A DNA stretch of 64,000 nucleotides from Caulobacter sp031457805 (GCF_031457805.1 NZ_JAVDXI010000002.1:434001-498000), one strand, 5' to 3'; positions 26,215 to 35,620 are shown, counted from the stretch's first letter. The notes: generated by a model from the letters alone, not told the origin. Made by a program: numbers and translations.

Positions 26215-28373
26215 TCGCCGCCCTGGCCCATCTGCCCCGCGCCGCCCGGCTGCGCGTGGTGCTCGACACCATCGCGGTCGGCGCGCCCGCCGTGCTGGCC
26301 GGCGGCGTCGCGGCCTGGCGGCTGGCCGGACCGTTGGGGACCCTCGCCGTCGGCGCGGCGGGTCTGGGGGTCCTCGCCTGGACCGGCTGGCGGCGCACGC
26401 GGCGCTTCGACCGCGCCTGGCTGACCGCCGCCCTCGACGCCCGGGCGCCGGGGCTGGAGGACAGCAGCGACCTCCTCTTCGCGCCGCCCGAAAGCCTGAC
26501 GGGCCTGGCCGCCCTGCAGCAGGCCCGCCTTCGCGACCGGCTGAAAGAGGTCGCCGCCCTCGATCTGCGCCCCGCTTGGTCGAGCCGCGCCATCGCCGCC
26601 TCGGTCGGTCTCAGCGCGCTGGTCATCGCGGCCGCCGCCCTGTGGCCCGCGCCGGGCGAAGGCGGCCGAAGCCAAGGCGCCGCCGCCCCCGCGCCTCTGG
26701 CCGCCCCGCACCTGACCGGCGCGCGGCTGCGCATCACCCCGCCCGCCTATACCGGCCAGCGCCCCTTCGAGCAGAGCAGCCTCGACGTCCGCGCGCCCGC
26801 GGGATCGCAGGTCGCCTGGAGCCTGGGCTTCCTGCCGCAGCCCGACGCGGCGAGCCTCACCCTACCGGGCGAGGCCGCCCTGCCCCTGCGCCGCGACGGC
26901 GGCCGCTGGACCGGCGCGCGGACCTTCGAGCGCTCGGCGCTCTATCGGATCGAGGCGCCGGGCCTTGCCCGCCAGCGGCTGCACCGGCTGGAGATGATCC
27001 CTGACGCAGCCCCCGTGATGCGCGTCGTCACCCCGACCACCGCCCTCACCCTGCTGGAACCCGGCCAGACCCGCTGGACCCCGGTGTTCGAGGCGCGCGA
27101 CGACTATGGCGTCGCTGCGACCGCCACCCTGAAGATCACCGTCACCAAGGGCGAAGGCGAGAACATCACCACCACCGAACGGACCCAGACGCTGACCGGC
27201 CAGGGCGACGCGCGGCTCAAGCGCTTTTCGGTGTCGCTGGACCTGGCCCGCGAAGGCCTGACGCGCGGCGGCGACCTGATCGTCCAGCTGACCGTCCGCG
27301 ACAACCGCCAGCCCGCCGCCCAGACGGTCGAGGGGCCCAGCGTCATCCTGCGCTGGCCCAACGCCCCGCCGCCGGTCGACGGCCTGGAGGGCATGGCCCG
27401 CAAGATCCTGCCGGTCTATTTCCGCAGCCAGCGCCAGATCATCATCGACGCCGAGGCCTTGCTGGCCCGCAAGGCCAGGATCTCGGCCGACACGTTCATG
27501 GACAGCGCCAACGGCCTTGGCGAGGACCAGGCCCAGCTGCGGCTGCGCTATGGCCAGTTCATGGGCGAGGAGGCCGAGGGCGGCGGCGGCGGGGTGGGTC
27601 TGGCCCTGCCCACCAGCGACGCCCCGGCGCTGGACCTGCCGACCAATGACGGTCCAGCCGCCCCGGAGCCCAAGGCCGAGGCGCATGACGACCATGACCA
27701 TGGCCCGGGCGACGGCCACGACCATGGCGCAGAGAGCGACGGCTCCCCGCTGGGCGATATGGACAAGCTGCTGGCCCAGTTCGGCCACGCCCACGACACG
27801 GGCGATGCGGCCACGTTGTTCTCTCCGAGCGCCCGCGCCACCCTGGCCCAGGCCCTGGACGCCATGTGGGCCTCGGAGCGCGCCCTCCGGCAGGGCGAGG
27901 TGAAGGCGGCCCTGCCGCACGCCAACCGGGCGCTCGTCCTGCTGAAGACCGCCCAGCAGGCGACGCGGATCTATCTGGCCCGCACCCCGCCCAAGCTGCC
28001 GCCGATCGACCTGTCGCGGCGAATGAGCGGCAAGCGCGACGGCATTGTCGCCGGGCGTCTGGCGCCGCTGGTCCGCGATCCGGCCGACAGTCCCGCTGTC
28101 GAGGCCTGGCGGGCCCTCGGCCAAACGGGTGCCGCCGCCCCGCCGAACCTGGACGCCCTAGCCCGCTGGGTCGGCGCCAATGCGGCCCGCCTACCCGACG
28201 CCCTGTCGCTGAGCGCCGCCATCGACACGGTCCGCAACGAGCCCCAATGCCAGGACTGCCGCCGCAAGCTGCGCAGCCTCTTGTGGACCGCGCTGGAGCG
28301 CCCGACGCCGGGCGTGCAGCGCCGCGCCCCGGTCGACCCGCGCGGCCGGCTTTATCTGGACGCCCTGCGATGA
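26211..28373 (+). CDS. DUF4175-like large membrane protein
   Basis: The 720-residue protein has two N-terminal hydrophobic hairpins (about residues 15-70 and 120-147), a long beta-rich periplasmic region (LRITPPAYTGQRP, FEARDDYGVAATATL), and an alpha-helical second half. Residues 492-505 are a His/Asp-rich stretch (HDDHDHGPGDGHDH), a likely metal-binding linker. The C-terminus has a CQDC motif. It resembles DUF4175 proteins found next to MoxR-BatA clusters. Overlaps of four bases at both ends show a coupled operon. Function is unknown. Confidence 0.8.
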   Translation: MIAALAHLPRAARLRVVLDTIAVGAPAVLAGGVAAWRLAGPLGTLAVGAAGLGVLAWTGWRRTRRFDRAWLTAALDARAPGLEDSSDLLFAPPESLTGLAALQQARLRDRLKEVAALDLRPAWSSRAIAASVGLSALVIAAAALWPAPGEGGRSQGAAAPAPLAAPHLTGARLRITPPAYTGQRPFEQSSLDVRAPAGSQVAWSLGFLPQPDAASLTLPGEAALPLRRDGGRWTGARTFERSALYRIEAPGLARQRLHRLEMIPDAAPVMRVVTPTTALTLLEPGQTRWTPVFEARDDYGVAATATLKITVTKGEGENITTTERTQTLTGQGDARLKRFSVSLDLAREGLTRGGDLIVQLTVRDNRQPAAQTVEGPSVILRWPNAPPPVDGLEGMARKILPVYFRSQRQIIIDAEALLARKARISADTFMDSANGLGEDQAQLRLRYGQFMGEEAEGGGGGVGLALPTSDAPALDLPTNDGPAAPEPKAEAHDDHDHGPGDGHDHGAESDGSPLGDMDKLLAQFGHAHDTGDAATLFSPSARATLAQALDAMWASERALRQGEVKAALPHANRALVLLKTAQQATRIYLARTPPKLPPIDLSRRMSGKRDGIVAGRLAPLVRDPADSPAVEAWRALGQTGAAAPPNLDALARWVGANAARLPDALSLSAAIDTVRNEPQCQDCRRKLRSLLWTALERPTPGVQRRAPVDPRGRLYLDALR

Positions 28374-30094
28374 CCGGCCTTTCGCTCCTGGCCCTGGTCA
28401 TGATCGTCGGCGCGCTGGTCGCCAGCCTGACGCGCCTTGCCCTGCGCCGCCGCGCCGCCACAGCGGCCGAGCGGGGTCCCACCTGGCGCCTTGTCGCCTT
28501 GGCGGGGTTGCAGGTCACCGCCGGCGCCCTCCTGTGGCTGACCCTGTTCCCGCCGCAGGTGCTGACCGCGCCCGGTCGGCTGGTGGTGTTGACGCAGGGC
28601 GCGACCGCCCGCCTGCCCGCCTCGGGCGACGTCGTCGTGGCCCTGCCCGAAGCGGCCCGCGCGGCCGGCGCGATCCGGGTCCCGGACCTGGCGACCGCCC
28701 TGCGGCTCTATCCCGAGCCTGGCCGGCTGCGGATTGAGGGCCATGGCCTGTCGCCCCGCGACCGCATCCCGCTGGACCGCCCCGCGAGCTTCGCCCCGCC
28801 CGCGCCGCCCAAGGGGATCATCGCCCTGGCCCTGCCCGCCCCCGTCGCGCCGGGCGCCCGCTTCACCGTGGGCGGCGAGATCGGCGCGCTGAAGGCCGGC
28901 GTGGTCGAGCTGCTGGACCCGGCCGGAGCCGTGGTCGACAAGGCCGAGGTCAAGACCGGCGCGCGCTTTAGCCTGTCGGGCGCCACGCGCGCGGCGGGTC
29001 CGGTGCTGTTCGACCTGCGCCTGCGCGACGCCGCCGGCCGGCAGGTCGAGCATGTCGAGATCCCGGTCGAGGCCCGCGCGCCGGTCAGCCCGCGCGTGCT
29101 CGTCCTGGCAGGCGCGCCGAGCGCCGAGACCAAGTACCTTCGTCGCTGGGCCCAGGACGCCGGGATCGCCCTGAACCTTGAGGTCTCGCTGGGCGGCGGC
29201 GTGCAGCTGGGCGACGCGCCCGTGGCCCTGACCCGCGCGACGCTGGACGCGGTGGACCTGCTGGTCATCGACGACCGCCGCTGGGAGACCCTGGACCGCC
29301 AGGACCGCGCCGCCATCGACGGCGCCGTGCGCGGGGGCCTGGGCCTCGTCTTGCGGCCCAGCGGTCCGCTGTCCGACGCCGTGCGCCGCGACTGGGCGGG
29401 GCTTGGCCTGCCGACCGCCGAGACCGACGGCCTGCACGCGGTGCGGCTGAACGGCCCGAACTCGGACGTCAACCGGCATGACATCCTGCCGACCACCTCG
29501 AGAGGCGTCCCGCTGGCGGTGACCAAGGACGGCCAGCCGCTGGCCGCCTGGCGGGCGCGGGGCCAAGGTCGGGTGGCGCTGTGGACGCTCGCCGACAGCT
29601 ACGCCCTGGTGCTGACCGGCCGCGCCGACCGCCATGGCGAGCTGTGGAGCGAACTGTTCTCGGCCGTGGCGCGTCCCGGCGAGGCGGCTGGCGTCCATGT
29701 CGAGGGTCTGGCGCGGGCGGGTCAGCGGGTCGCCCTGTGCGGGGCGAAAGCGGCGCTCAGCGTGATCGAACCCAATGGCGCGACGCGGCGGCCGCTGGTT
29801 GATCCGCGCGCCGCGCCGGGGGCGTGCGCGGGCTACTGGCCGGCGAGCCCGGGCTGGCGGACGATCGTTGAGGGTGATCGCCGGAGCGCGCTCTTCGTCC
29901 AGCCCGCCGACGCGGCCCCTTCGCTGGCGCAGGCGGACGCGCGGGCGGCGACGCTGGCGCTGGTCGAGACGGCAGCCTCAGGGCCTGCGCGCGAAGCGCG
30001 TCGGGCGCCCGGTTCGCCCTGGCCGTGGGCCGCAGCTCTGCTCGCTGTTCTGGGGGCGCTGTGGTGGCTGGAGCGGCGCTCTCCGCGCCGATAA
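28370..30094 (+). CDS. large membrane protein of the MoxR block, unknown function
   Basis: I start at the ATG at 28370 overlapping the previous stop; the frame is open for 168 codons upstream but that is inside the previous gene. The protein is 574 residues, with an N-terminal membrane pair (LLALVMIVGALVASLTRL and LAGLQVTAGALLWLTLFPP), a central beta-sandwich-like part, and a region reading LVIDDRRWETLDRQDRAAID and GLGLVLRPSG, like the degenerate glutamine amidotransferase fold seen in such operons. A C-terminal helix (WPWAAALLAVLGALWWLERRS) anchors it. It closes the block; a small gene follows on the opposite strand. Confidence 0.8.
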   Translation: MTGLSLLALVMIVGALVASLTRLALRRRAATAAERGPTWRLVALAGLQVTAGALLWLTLFPPQVLTAPGRLVVLTQGATARLPASGDVVVALPEAARAAGAIRVPDLATALRLYPEPGRLRIEGHGLSPRDRIPLDRPASFAPPAPPKGIIALALPAPVAPGARFTVGGEIGALKAGVVELLDPAGAVVDKAEVKTGARFSLSGATRAAGPVLFDLRLRDAAGRQVEHVEIPVEARAPVSPRVLVLAGAPSAETKYLRRWAQDAGIALNLEVSLGGGVQLGDAPVALTRATLDAVDLLVIDDRRWETLDRQDRAAIDGAVRGGLGLVLRPSGPLSDAVRRDWAGLGLPTAETDGLHAVRLNGPNSDVNRHDILPTTSRGVPLAVTKDGQPLAAWRARGQGRVALWTLADSYALVLTGRADRHGELWSELFSAVARPGEAAGVHVEGLARAGQRVALCGAKAALSVIEPNGATRRPLVDPRAAPGACAGYWPASPGWRTIVEGDRRSALFVQPADAAPSLAQADARAATLALVETAASGPAREARRAPGSPWPWAAALLAVLGALWWLERRSPRR

Positions 30095-30101
30095 TCGTGA
30101 C

Positions 30102-30245
30102 CTAGAGGGTCAGCACCACGAACATCACCGCACTGACCGGAATCGCCGCCGAAAGGGCCATGTGCAGAAGAGTCTCGCCGACCGAAAGGGCCGAACGAGC
30201 GGACGCGGAAACCTTGACCGTGGATGGGTTGACGGCGGTGGCCAT
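30102..30245 (-). CDS. 47-residue small membrane protein
   Basis: From the ATG at 30245, eight bases after AAGGAG, the product is MATAVNPSTVKVSASARSAL followed by a hydrophobic stretch HMALSAAIPVSAVMFVVLTL at the very C-terminus. A single membrane span is predicted. The reading frame stays open upstream, but those codons carry no ribosome site. The gene is convergent with the MoxR-block membrane protein. Function is unknown. Confidence 0.6.
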   Translation of the reverse strand: MATAVNPSTVKVSASARSALSVGETLLHMALSAAIPVSAVMFVVLTL

Positions 30246-30500
30246 GGACGATGCTCCTTGCACGGTGGAGCTTGCCCGCAAGGTGTTAACGAAGCTGAAT
30301 CGGGAAGCCCTAACGGCTTGCGACAAGTTGTCCGCGAACCGCCGCTTGGCCCGCCCCAGCTCCCAAAAAATCGGCGCGTCCGAGGAGGACGCGCCGCGGG
30401 ATCCCGCGCGACACCGGGAGGTGTATGGCCGCGCGATCGAACCGAAGTAACCCGCCGGGTCAGGAGAGGCAGACGCCGGCGGGCGGGGGGTATCAAAGAC

Positions 30501-33500
30501 CTAGAAGCTCATCCGCAGGCCCAGAACATAGGTGCGGCCGGGCTTGTAGTAGGTGAAGGTCGCGTTGTCGTACTGGAAGTACGAGCGCAGCGACTCGTTG
30601 GTCAGGTTGGTGACGTTGAAGGTCACCTGCGGCGCATTGTTCAGGCCGAAGATTTTCCCGAGGTCATAGCTCGAGGAGAAGTCGGTCTGCTTGTAGTCGT
30701 CCGAGAACAGGGCGGCGGCCGCGATGCCGTTCTGGTTCAGGCCGCTGACCTGAGCGCCCTTCCGGAACACGTGGCTGAGACGCAGGCTGACGCCGTTGTG
30801 CTCGTAGTAGCCCGTCAGGTTGTAGGTGTACTTGGCGACGCCCAGCGCGGTGGCCGGACCATTGCTGGTCTGGTCGACGATGGTGGCGTTGGCGTTGACG
30901 CCCAGACCTTCGACGCCGAAGCGGCTGGTCAGGAAGTCGAGCGGCTGCACCCACTGGAACTCGAGGCCGTTGATCGTGAGCTTGTTGGGCACGTTGATCT
31001 GCGACTGGACCTGGACCTGAGCCTGGGTCGGACCACCGCGCGAGTTGATGGCCGTCTTCTGGGTGTCGTTCAGGGTGTCGTAGGTGATGCCGTACTGGGC
31101 CAGGAACGAGAACGGCTGTGTGGTCACCTGGTTTTGCGTGAAGCCGGTGATCGACTTGCGGAACGCGTTGACCGCGATCAGGCCTTCCTGACCGGTGTAG
31201 AACTCGAAGCCCAGGTCGATGTTCTTGGAGAAGTAGGGCTCCAGGGCCGAGTTGCCGATCGTGGCCTGGTCGGCCGACGGCGCGCCGAAGCTGACGCCCG
31301 GCAGCTGGGCGGCGGGATCCGGACGGGTCATCGTTTCCGACACCGCCACGCGGGCCACGGCGCGCTCGCTGACGTCATAGGCGATGCTCGCGGCCGGCAG
31401 CCACTTGGAATAGGTGTTCTCGGTGTAGACGAAGTTGGTGATGTTCGGATAGCGCGAGCCGTCCGGCAGCGTTCCCGTAGCCGGGGCGTTGCGCGGGTCG
31501 GCCACCGAGACGCGACCGCCGATCGTCTGCTTGGTGCGGACATAGCGGACGCCGAGGTTGAAGCGCAGGTCGCTCTCGAGCACCTGGGTCACGCCGTTCA
31601 GCTCGGTGAAGGCCGCGCTGTTCTTCTCGTTGATATAGCCGCCGCTGGCGCCGGTGTTGGAGCCGCCCGATTCCGGCGTGTTGTCGTGGAACTGGTCGTA
31701 CTTGGAGGCCTGCTTGACCTTGTCCCAGTCGACCGTGACGAAGCCGGCCGGGCCGGGCTTCAGATAGCCGGCCAGGCCCGTGGTCGGGATCAGCGAGCCG
31801 CCATAGGTGACCGTTCCCGTCTGACCGGCGGTGTAGCCCGTGCCATAGCCCGGATAGGTCGGATAGCCGGCCGGGGCGGCGCCCGGCTGGTTCAGGCCCT
31901 GGCATGCCGGCTGACCGTTCGGCGAGGGCAGGAAGATGCTCGGGTTGTTGCCGCAGGTCGCGTTCTGCCAAGCCTGGCTGTTGTCATAGCCGCGGATGGT
32001 GCGCGAGATGTCGTCGTAGTTGGCGCCGGCCTTGAGGTTCAGGGCCTCGTCGCCCCAGGTGAGCGCGGCGCGGGCGCCCTTGGTCTCGTACCAGCGCTTC
32101 TCGTCCTGCATGTTTACGCGACCGCCGGTCCAGACGAAATTGGCCGGGTTGTTCAGGTCGACGCTGCTCTTGATGGTCGGGATGCCGGTCGGGTTGGCGA
32201 CGTAGTCCACCGTGGTGCCGACGCCCAGGGCCGTGACCGGACCGAAGGTCGGGCTTTCACGATGGAACGTGCTCTTGGTGTAGTTGGCCTGGGCTTCGAA
32301 CTTCAGCGTGTCGTTGATGCGCCATTCGCCGCCCGGATTGATCCCCCAAAGCTCGGTCTTTTCGAGATAGGGACGGAATTCCAGGAAGAAGTTCGAGTTG
32401 GCGTAGGTGCCGGACGTGACCGTGCAGCCCGTCGAGCAGTCGGCCTTGTCGTACTTGGTGTTCAGCGGGATGACCGCGCCGTTGCGGACGATCCACATGA
32501 TGTCTTCGCGGACCAGGTCGGTCTTCTTATAGCCGTACATGCCGTCGACATAGAAGTTGACGTCGTCGCTCGGACGCCACTCCAGGCTGCCGACCAGATT
32601 GATGCGGTCGCGGTCGCCGTACGAGGCCGACGGACGGCCGATGCGCGGCAGCAGGCCGTTGTCGATCTGCTGGATCGAGGCGCCGGGGTTGTTGGCCAGC
32701 AGGAACGCGCGGTCGATGACCGTGCCGGCCACCAGGCCCGCGCCCGCGCCGACCGGAACTGTGCCCGGGATCGTCCAGTTGCCGCCGCCCGTGGGGTTAC
32801 AGCCGCTGGTCGCGCCGCACTGGGCCGCCGACAGGTTCGGGTTGGTGTAGCCGATGGTCTCGTAGCCCCGGGTGTCGGTCTTCAGGCGCTGGCCCGAAAC
32901 CCCGAACAGGACGCCGAAATTGTCCCAGGTCTTGCTGGCGATCAGCGAGCCCTTGGCGCCCACGCCCGCGCCATCGGACTTCACGCCCTGGACGTTCATC
33001 GTCAGGGACTGGCCAGGGCGGTCGAACGGACGCGCCGAGCGCATGTCGATGTTACCCGCCGCGCCGCCTTCCAGCAGGCTGGCCGAATAGCTCTTGTTGA
33101 CCGTCAGCTTGGTGAAGAGGTCGGTCGGGAAGAACGACAGGTCGACCGAACGGTCAGTGCCCTGCGCGTCGGTCGCGCCCGACGAGGCCACGGCGATCGA
33201 GGCGCCGTTCAGCGTCACGTTGGTGAAGTTCGAGCCGAGGCCACGGATGGCGACGTTGGTGCCTTCGCCGGTGATGTCGCGGGTGATGGTGATGCCCGGA
33301 ACGCGGTTGAACGACTCGGCGATGTTGGAGTCAGGGAACTTGCCGATGTCCTCGGCGAAGATCGCGTCGGCGAAGCCGGTGCTCTCGCGCTTGGCGACGG
33401 TCGATTGCGCCAGGCTCTTGCGATAACCCGTGACAACGATCGCCTCGACCGAGTCATCGGCGGCGGGCGCCGGCGCGGTCTGAGCGTGCGCCTCGACAGC

Positions 33501-33575
33501 GATCATACCCGACAACATCGTGGCGCCCAGCAGCGCGGCGCGGCGCAGACGCGCGCCCATAGCGAAATTTCGCAT
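30501..33575 (-). CDS. TonB-dependent receptor, Xanthomonas/Caulobacter type (TIGR01782)
   Basis: This 1024-residue outer-membrane receptor has a signal peptide (MRNFAMGARLRRAALLGATM... ending EAHAQ) and the TonB box region EAIVVTGYRKSLAQS. The family's hallmark plug text follows: FAEDIGKFPDSNIAESFNRVPG, ITRDITGEGTNVAIRGLG, then LFTKLTVNKSYSASLLEGGAAGNIDM (split). The barrel ends in LGLRMSF. This class often imports plant-derived oligosaccharides such as xylan or pectin pieces. Upstream DNA carries a LacI-type palindrome and GGTCAGACC sites like those around manD, so a glucuronoxylan oligosaccharide substrate is a reasonable guess. Confidence 0.95.
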   Translation of the reverse strand: MRNFAMGARLRRAALLGATMLSGMIAVEAHAQTAPAPAADDSVEAIVVTGYRKSLAQSTVAKRESTGFADAIFAEDIGKFPDSNIAESFNRVPGITITRDITGEGTNVAIRGLGSNFTNVTLNGASIAVASSGATDAQGTDRSVDLSFFPTDLFTKLTVNKSYSASLLEGGAAGNIDMRSARPFDRPGQSLTMNVQGVKSDGAGVGAKGSLIASKTWDNFGVLFGVSGQRLKTDTRGYETIGYTNPNLSAAQCGATSGCNPTGGGNWTIPGTVPVGAGAGLVAGTVIDRAFLLANNPGASIQQIDNGLLPRIGRPSASYGDRDRINLVGSLEWRPSDDVNFYVDGMYGYKKTDLVREDIMWIVRNGAVIPLNTKYDKADCSTGCTVTSGTYANSNFFLEFRPYLEKTELWGINPGGEWRINDTLKFEAQANYTKSTFHRESPTFGPVTALGVGTTVDYVANPTGIPTIKSSVDLNNPANFVWTGGRVNMQDEKRWYETKGARAALTWGDEALNLKAGANYDDISRTIRGYDNSQAWQNATCGNNPSIFLPSPNGQPACQGLNQPGAAPAGYPTYPGYGTGYTAGQTGTVTYGGSLIPTTGLAGYLKPGPAGFVTVDWDKVKQASKYDQFHDNTPESGGSNTGASGGYINEKNSAAFTELNGVTQVLESDLRFNLGVRYVRTKQTIGGRVSVADPRNAPATGTLPDGSRYPNITNFVYTENTYSKWLPAASIAYDVSERAVARVAVSETMTRPDPAAQLPGVSFGAPSADQATIGNSALEPYFSKNIDLGFEFYTGQEGLIAVNAFRKSITGFTQNQVTTQPFSFLAQYGITYDTLNDTQKTAINSRGGPTQAQVQVQSQINVPNKLTINGLEFQWVQPLDFLTSRFGVEGLGVNANATIVDQTSNGPATALGVAKYTYNLTGYYEHNGVSLRLSHVFRKGAQVSGLNQNGIAAAALFSDDYKQTDFSSSYDLGKIFGLNNAPQVTFNVTNLTNESLRSYFQYDNATFTYYKPGRTYVLGLRMSF

Positions 33576-33640
33576 TGAGATCCCCTTCCTCCCGAAAGCC
33601 CGTTTGACGACAGGCAGCCTTGCTTCTTGGCGCCGCCCAA

Positions 33641-33658
33641 TCTGGTAGCGCTACCAGA
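33641..33658. promoter_or_regulatory. LacI-family operator, 18-bp perfect palindrome
   Basis: TCTGGTAGCGCTACCAGA is fully palindromic. It carries the TGGTAGCGCTACCA pattern of LacI-type operators and lies 66 bases upstream of the receptor start. From memory, motifs of this type have been linked to sugar (xylose) regulation in Caulobacter. Confidence 0.7.
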
Positions 33659-33687
33659 CACTCTCGCGAAACTATGTGGTCGTCAAT

Positions 33688-33712
33688 AGGTCAGACGACT
33701 GAGGTCAGACCT
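33688..33712. promoter_or_regulatory. GntR-like operator pair
   Basis: AGGTCAGAC occurs twice as a direct repeat (33688-33696, 33702-33710). The second copy is extended to the perfect palindrome AGGTC-A-GACCT (33702-33712). The GGTCnGACC core matches the manD and gntR sites. Confidence 0.5.
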
Positions 33713-33924
33713 ATTTGGAGGCGGAGACCGGCTCGCCAGTGACGAAGAGCGCGTTTGGACGCCGGAGATTTCTGGGGTGAAACAGGCGCAATTTCGCGCA
33801 ACTCGCCCGCCCATTGGGCCAAAGAGACGGGTTAAGGCGGGTTAGGTACGCCGCGTATCGGGCCAATAGTCCTGACCACTTTACGTGAGCAACACCGACA
33901 GACGCAGGAACTGTCCAGACCAGT

Positions 33925-34191
33925 TCAGGCCGGCGGCGCGGCTACGCCACCCGCGCGGTAGGCGGAACGGCCGCGGGTCACCCGCCGTAGCGAGGCCGGA
34001 TAACGATGCAGCTGGCTCTCAGGTCGGATGGGCCTGACCACCAGTCCGCCGCCGCAGTCGGGACACAGGCCCTCGAAGCGCTCGGCGCAGTCCATGCAGA
34101 AGGTGTGCTCGAAGGTGCAGATTCGGGCCGCGTCGCTGCCCGGCGGCAGGTCGCGGTCGCAGCATTCGCAATTGGGACGCAACTCGAGCAT
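33925..34191 (-). CDS. DUF1272 small zinc-ribbon protein
   Basis: The 88-residue product starts at the ATG at 34191, just after a GGGAGGGTGGCCC leader; the longer open frame adds residues unlike the family. It begins MLELRPNCECCDRDLPPGSD and continues FEHTFCMDCAERFEGLCPDCGGGL, giving four CxxC-type cysteine pairs that match DUF1272. These probably bind one or two zinc ions. The tail after VVRPIRPESQ is longer than usual. Function is unknown. Confidence 0.88.
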   Translation of the reverse strand: MLELRPNCECCDRDLPPGSDAARICTFEHTFCMDCAERFEGLCPDCGGGLVVRPIRPESQLHRYPASLRRVTRGRSAYRAGGVAAPPA

Positions 34192-34450
34192 GGGCCACCC
34201 TCCCGTGATCGTCGCGCTTCGATGCCTCGCAAGCCTTGCACCATAAGGGGTTTGGACACCTGCAGGCGAGGGGCCGCGTTCGCCGATCACGGGAATGTGG
34301 CGGTGCGGCAAAAGCCCGTGATCAACAGGGGTTGACCCCCTCCCCCCCAGGCCCTAGACACCCCGCCGTTTGTCTGGCGGGCGGGGGTGCACCTCGGCCC
34401 GCTTTTTTGCAAAAATGAACCCCCAACCGCGTTCAGGAGCGCTGCATAGA

Positions 34451-35620
34451 ATGTCCCAAGACCTTCTCCCCGGCGTGACTGGCGTTCTGGCCCTGGCCGA
34501 CGGCACGATCCTGCAAGGCGTGGGCTGCGGCGCGGTCGGCGACGCGGTCGGCGAGGTGTGCTTCAACACCGCCATGACGGGCTATCAGGAGATCCTGACC
34601 GACCCCTCCTACATGGCCCAGATCGTGGCCTTCACCTCCCCGCACGTCGGCAATGTCGGTGTGAACGTGGAAGACGTCGAGCAGATCACCGGCGTGGCCG
34701 AGACGGCCGCCCGCGGCGCCCTGTTCCGCGACGTCCCCACCGCGCAGGCCAACTGGCGCGCCAATGGCGACTTCGACGCCTGGATGAAGGCGCGCGGCGT
34801 CATTGGCCTGGCCGGGATCGACACCCGCGCCCTGACCCGCAAGATCCGCGAAACCGGCATGCCGCACGGCGTCATCGCCCACGCGCCGGACGGCAAGTTC
34901 GACCTGGACGCCCTGGTCGCCAAGGCCAAGGCCTGGGCGGGCCTCGAAGGCCTGGATCTGGCCAAGGACGCCTCGACCACCCAGACCTTCACCTGGGACG
35001 AGGGCCTGTGGTCGTGGCCGGAAGGCTACGCCAAGCTGGACAAGCCCAAGTACGAGGTCGTGGTCATCGACTATGGCGTCAAGCGCAACATCCTGCGGGC
35101 TCTGGCCCATGTCGGCGCCCGCGCCACGGTGGTGCCGGCCTCGACCTCGGCCGAGGACATTCTGGCCCGCAATCCCGACGGCGTGATGCTGAGCAACGGC
35201 CCGGGCGACCCGGCGGCCACCGGCCAGTACTCGGTGCCCGAGATCCAGAAGCTGGTCGCCAGCGGCAAGCCGATCTTCGGCATCTGCCTGGGCCACCAGA
35301 TGCTGGCCCTGGCCCTGGGCGCCAAGACCGTGAAGATGGAACAGGGCCATCACGGCGCCAACCATCCGGTGAAGGACCTGACCACCGGCAAGGTCGAGAT
35401 CGTCTCGATGAACCACGGCTTCACCGTGGACTCCAGTTCCCTGCCCGCCCCCGTGCAGGAGACACACGTCTCGCTGTTCGACGGCACCAACGCCGGCATC
35501 GCCCTGAAGGACAAGCCCGTGTTCTCGGTCCAGCACCACCCCGAAGCGTCTCCGGGGCCGACGGACAGCCTGTATCTGTTCGAGCGCTTTGCCGGCCTGA
35601 TGGATCAGGCGAAGGCTTAA
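34451..35620 (+). CDS. carA: carbamoyl-phosphate synthase small subunit
   Basis: CarA is the glutaminase subunit that passes ammonia to CarB for carbamoyl phosphate in arginine and pyrimidine synthesis. The start at ATG 34451 gives 389 residues and the normal N-terminus (ADGTILQG, FNTAMTGYQEILTDPSY). The class I glutamine amidotransferase domain has Cys279 in FGICLGHQ, His363 and Glu365 in QHHPEASPG. AGGAG lies 11 bases upstream of the start. carB is not in the window. A GC-rich hairpin (CACCCCGCC...GGCGGGGGTG) at about 34357-34389 may be part of a leader. Confidence 0.97.
   Translation: MSQDLLPGVTGVLALADGTILQGVGCGAVGDAVGEVCFNTAMTGYQEILTDPSYMAQIVAFTSPHVGNVGVNVEDVEQITGVAETAARGALFRDVPTAQANWRANGDFDAWMKARGVIGLAGIDTRALTRKIRETGMPHGVIAHAPDGKFDLDALVAKAKAWAGLEGLDLAKDASTTQTFTWDEGLWSWPEGYAKLDKPKYEVVVIDYGVKRNILRALAHVGARATVVPASTSAEDILARNPDGVMLSNGPGDPAATGQYSVPEIQKLVASGKPIFGICLGHQMLALALGAKTVKMEQGHHGANHPVKDLTTGKVEIVSMNHGFTVDSSSLPAPVQETHVSLFDGTNAGIALKDKPVFSVQHHPEASPGPTDSLYLFERFAGLMDQAKA

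Larger units (their letters stand above)
33576..33924. other. control region upstream of TonB receptor
   Basis: These 349 bases contain no gene. They hold the LacI-like operator at 33641-33658, the GntR-like repeats at 33688-33712, and otherwise nothing recognised. Confidence 0.6.

Noticed and set aside
29775..33578. A 1267-residue open frame on the plus strand over the third TonB receptor.
   Set aside because: It is the shadow of the TIGR01782-type receptor on the other strand; its translation has no domain signature.
33862..33885. A further GntR-like site (TAGTCCTGACCAC).
   Set aside because: The arms are spaced by two rather than one base and match imperfectly.
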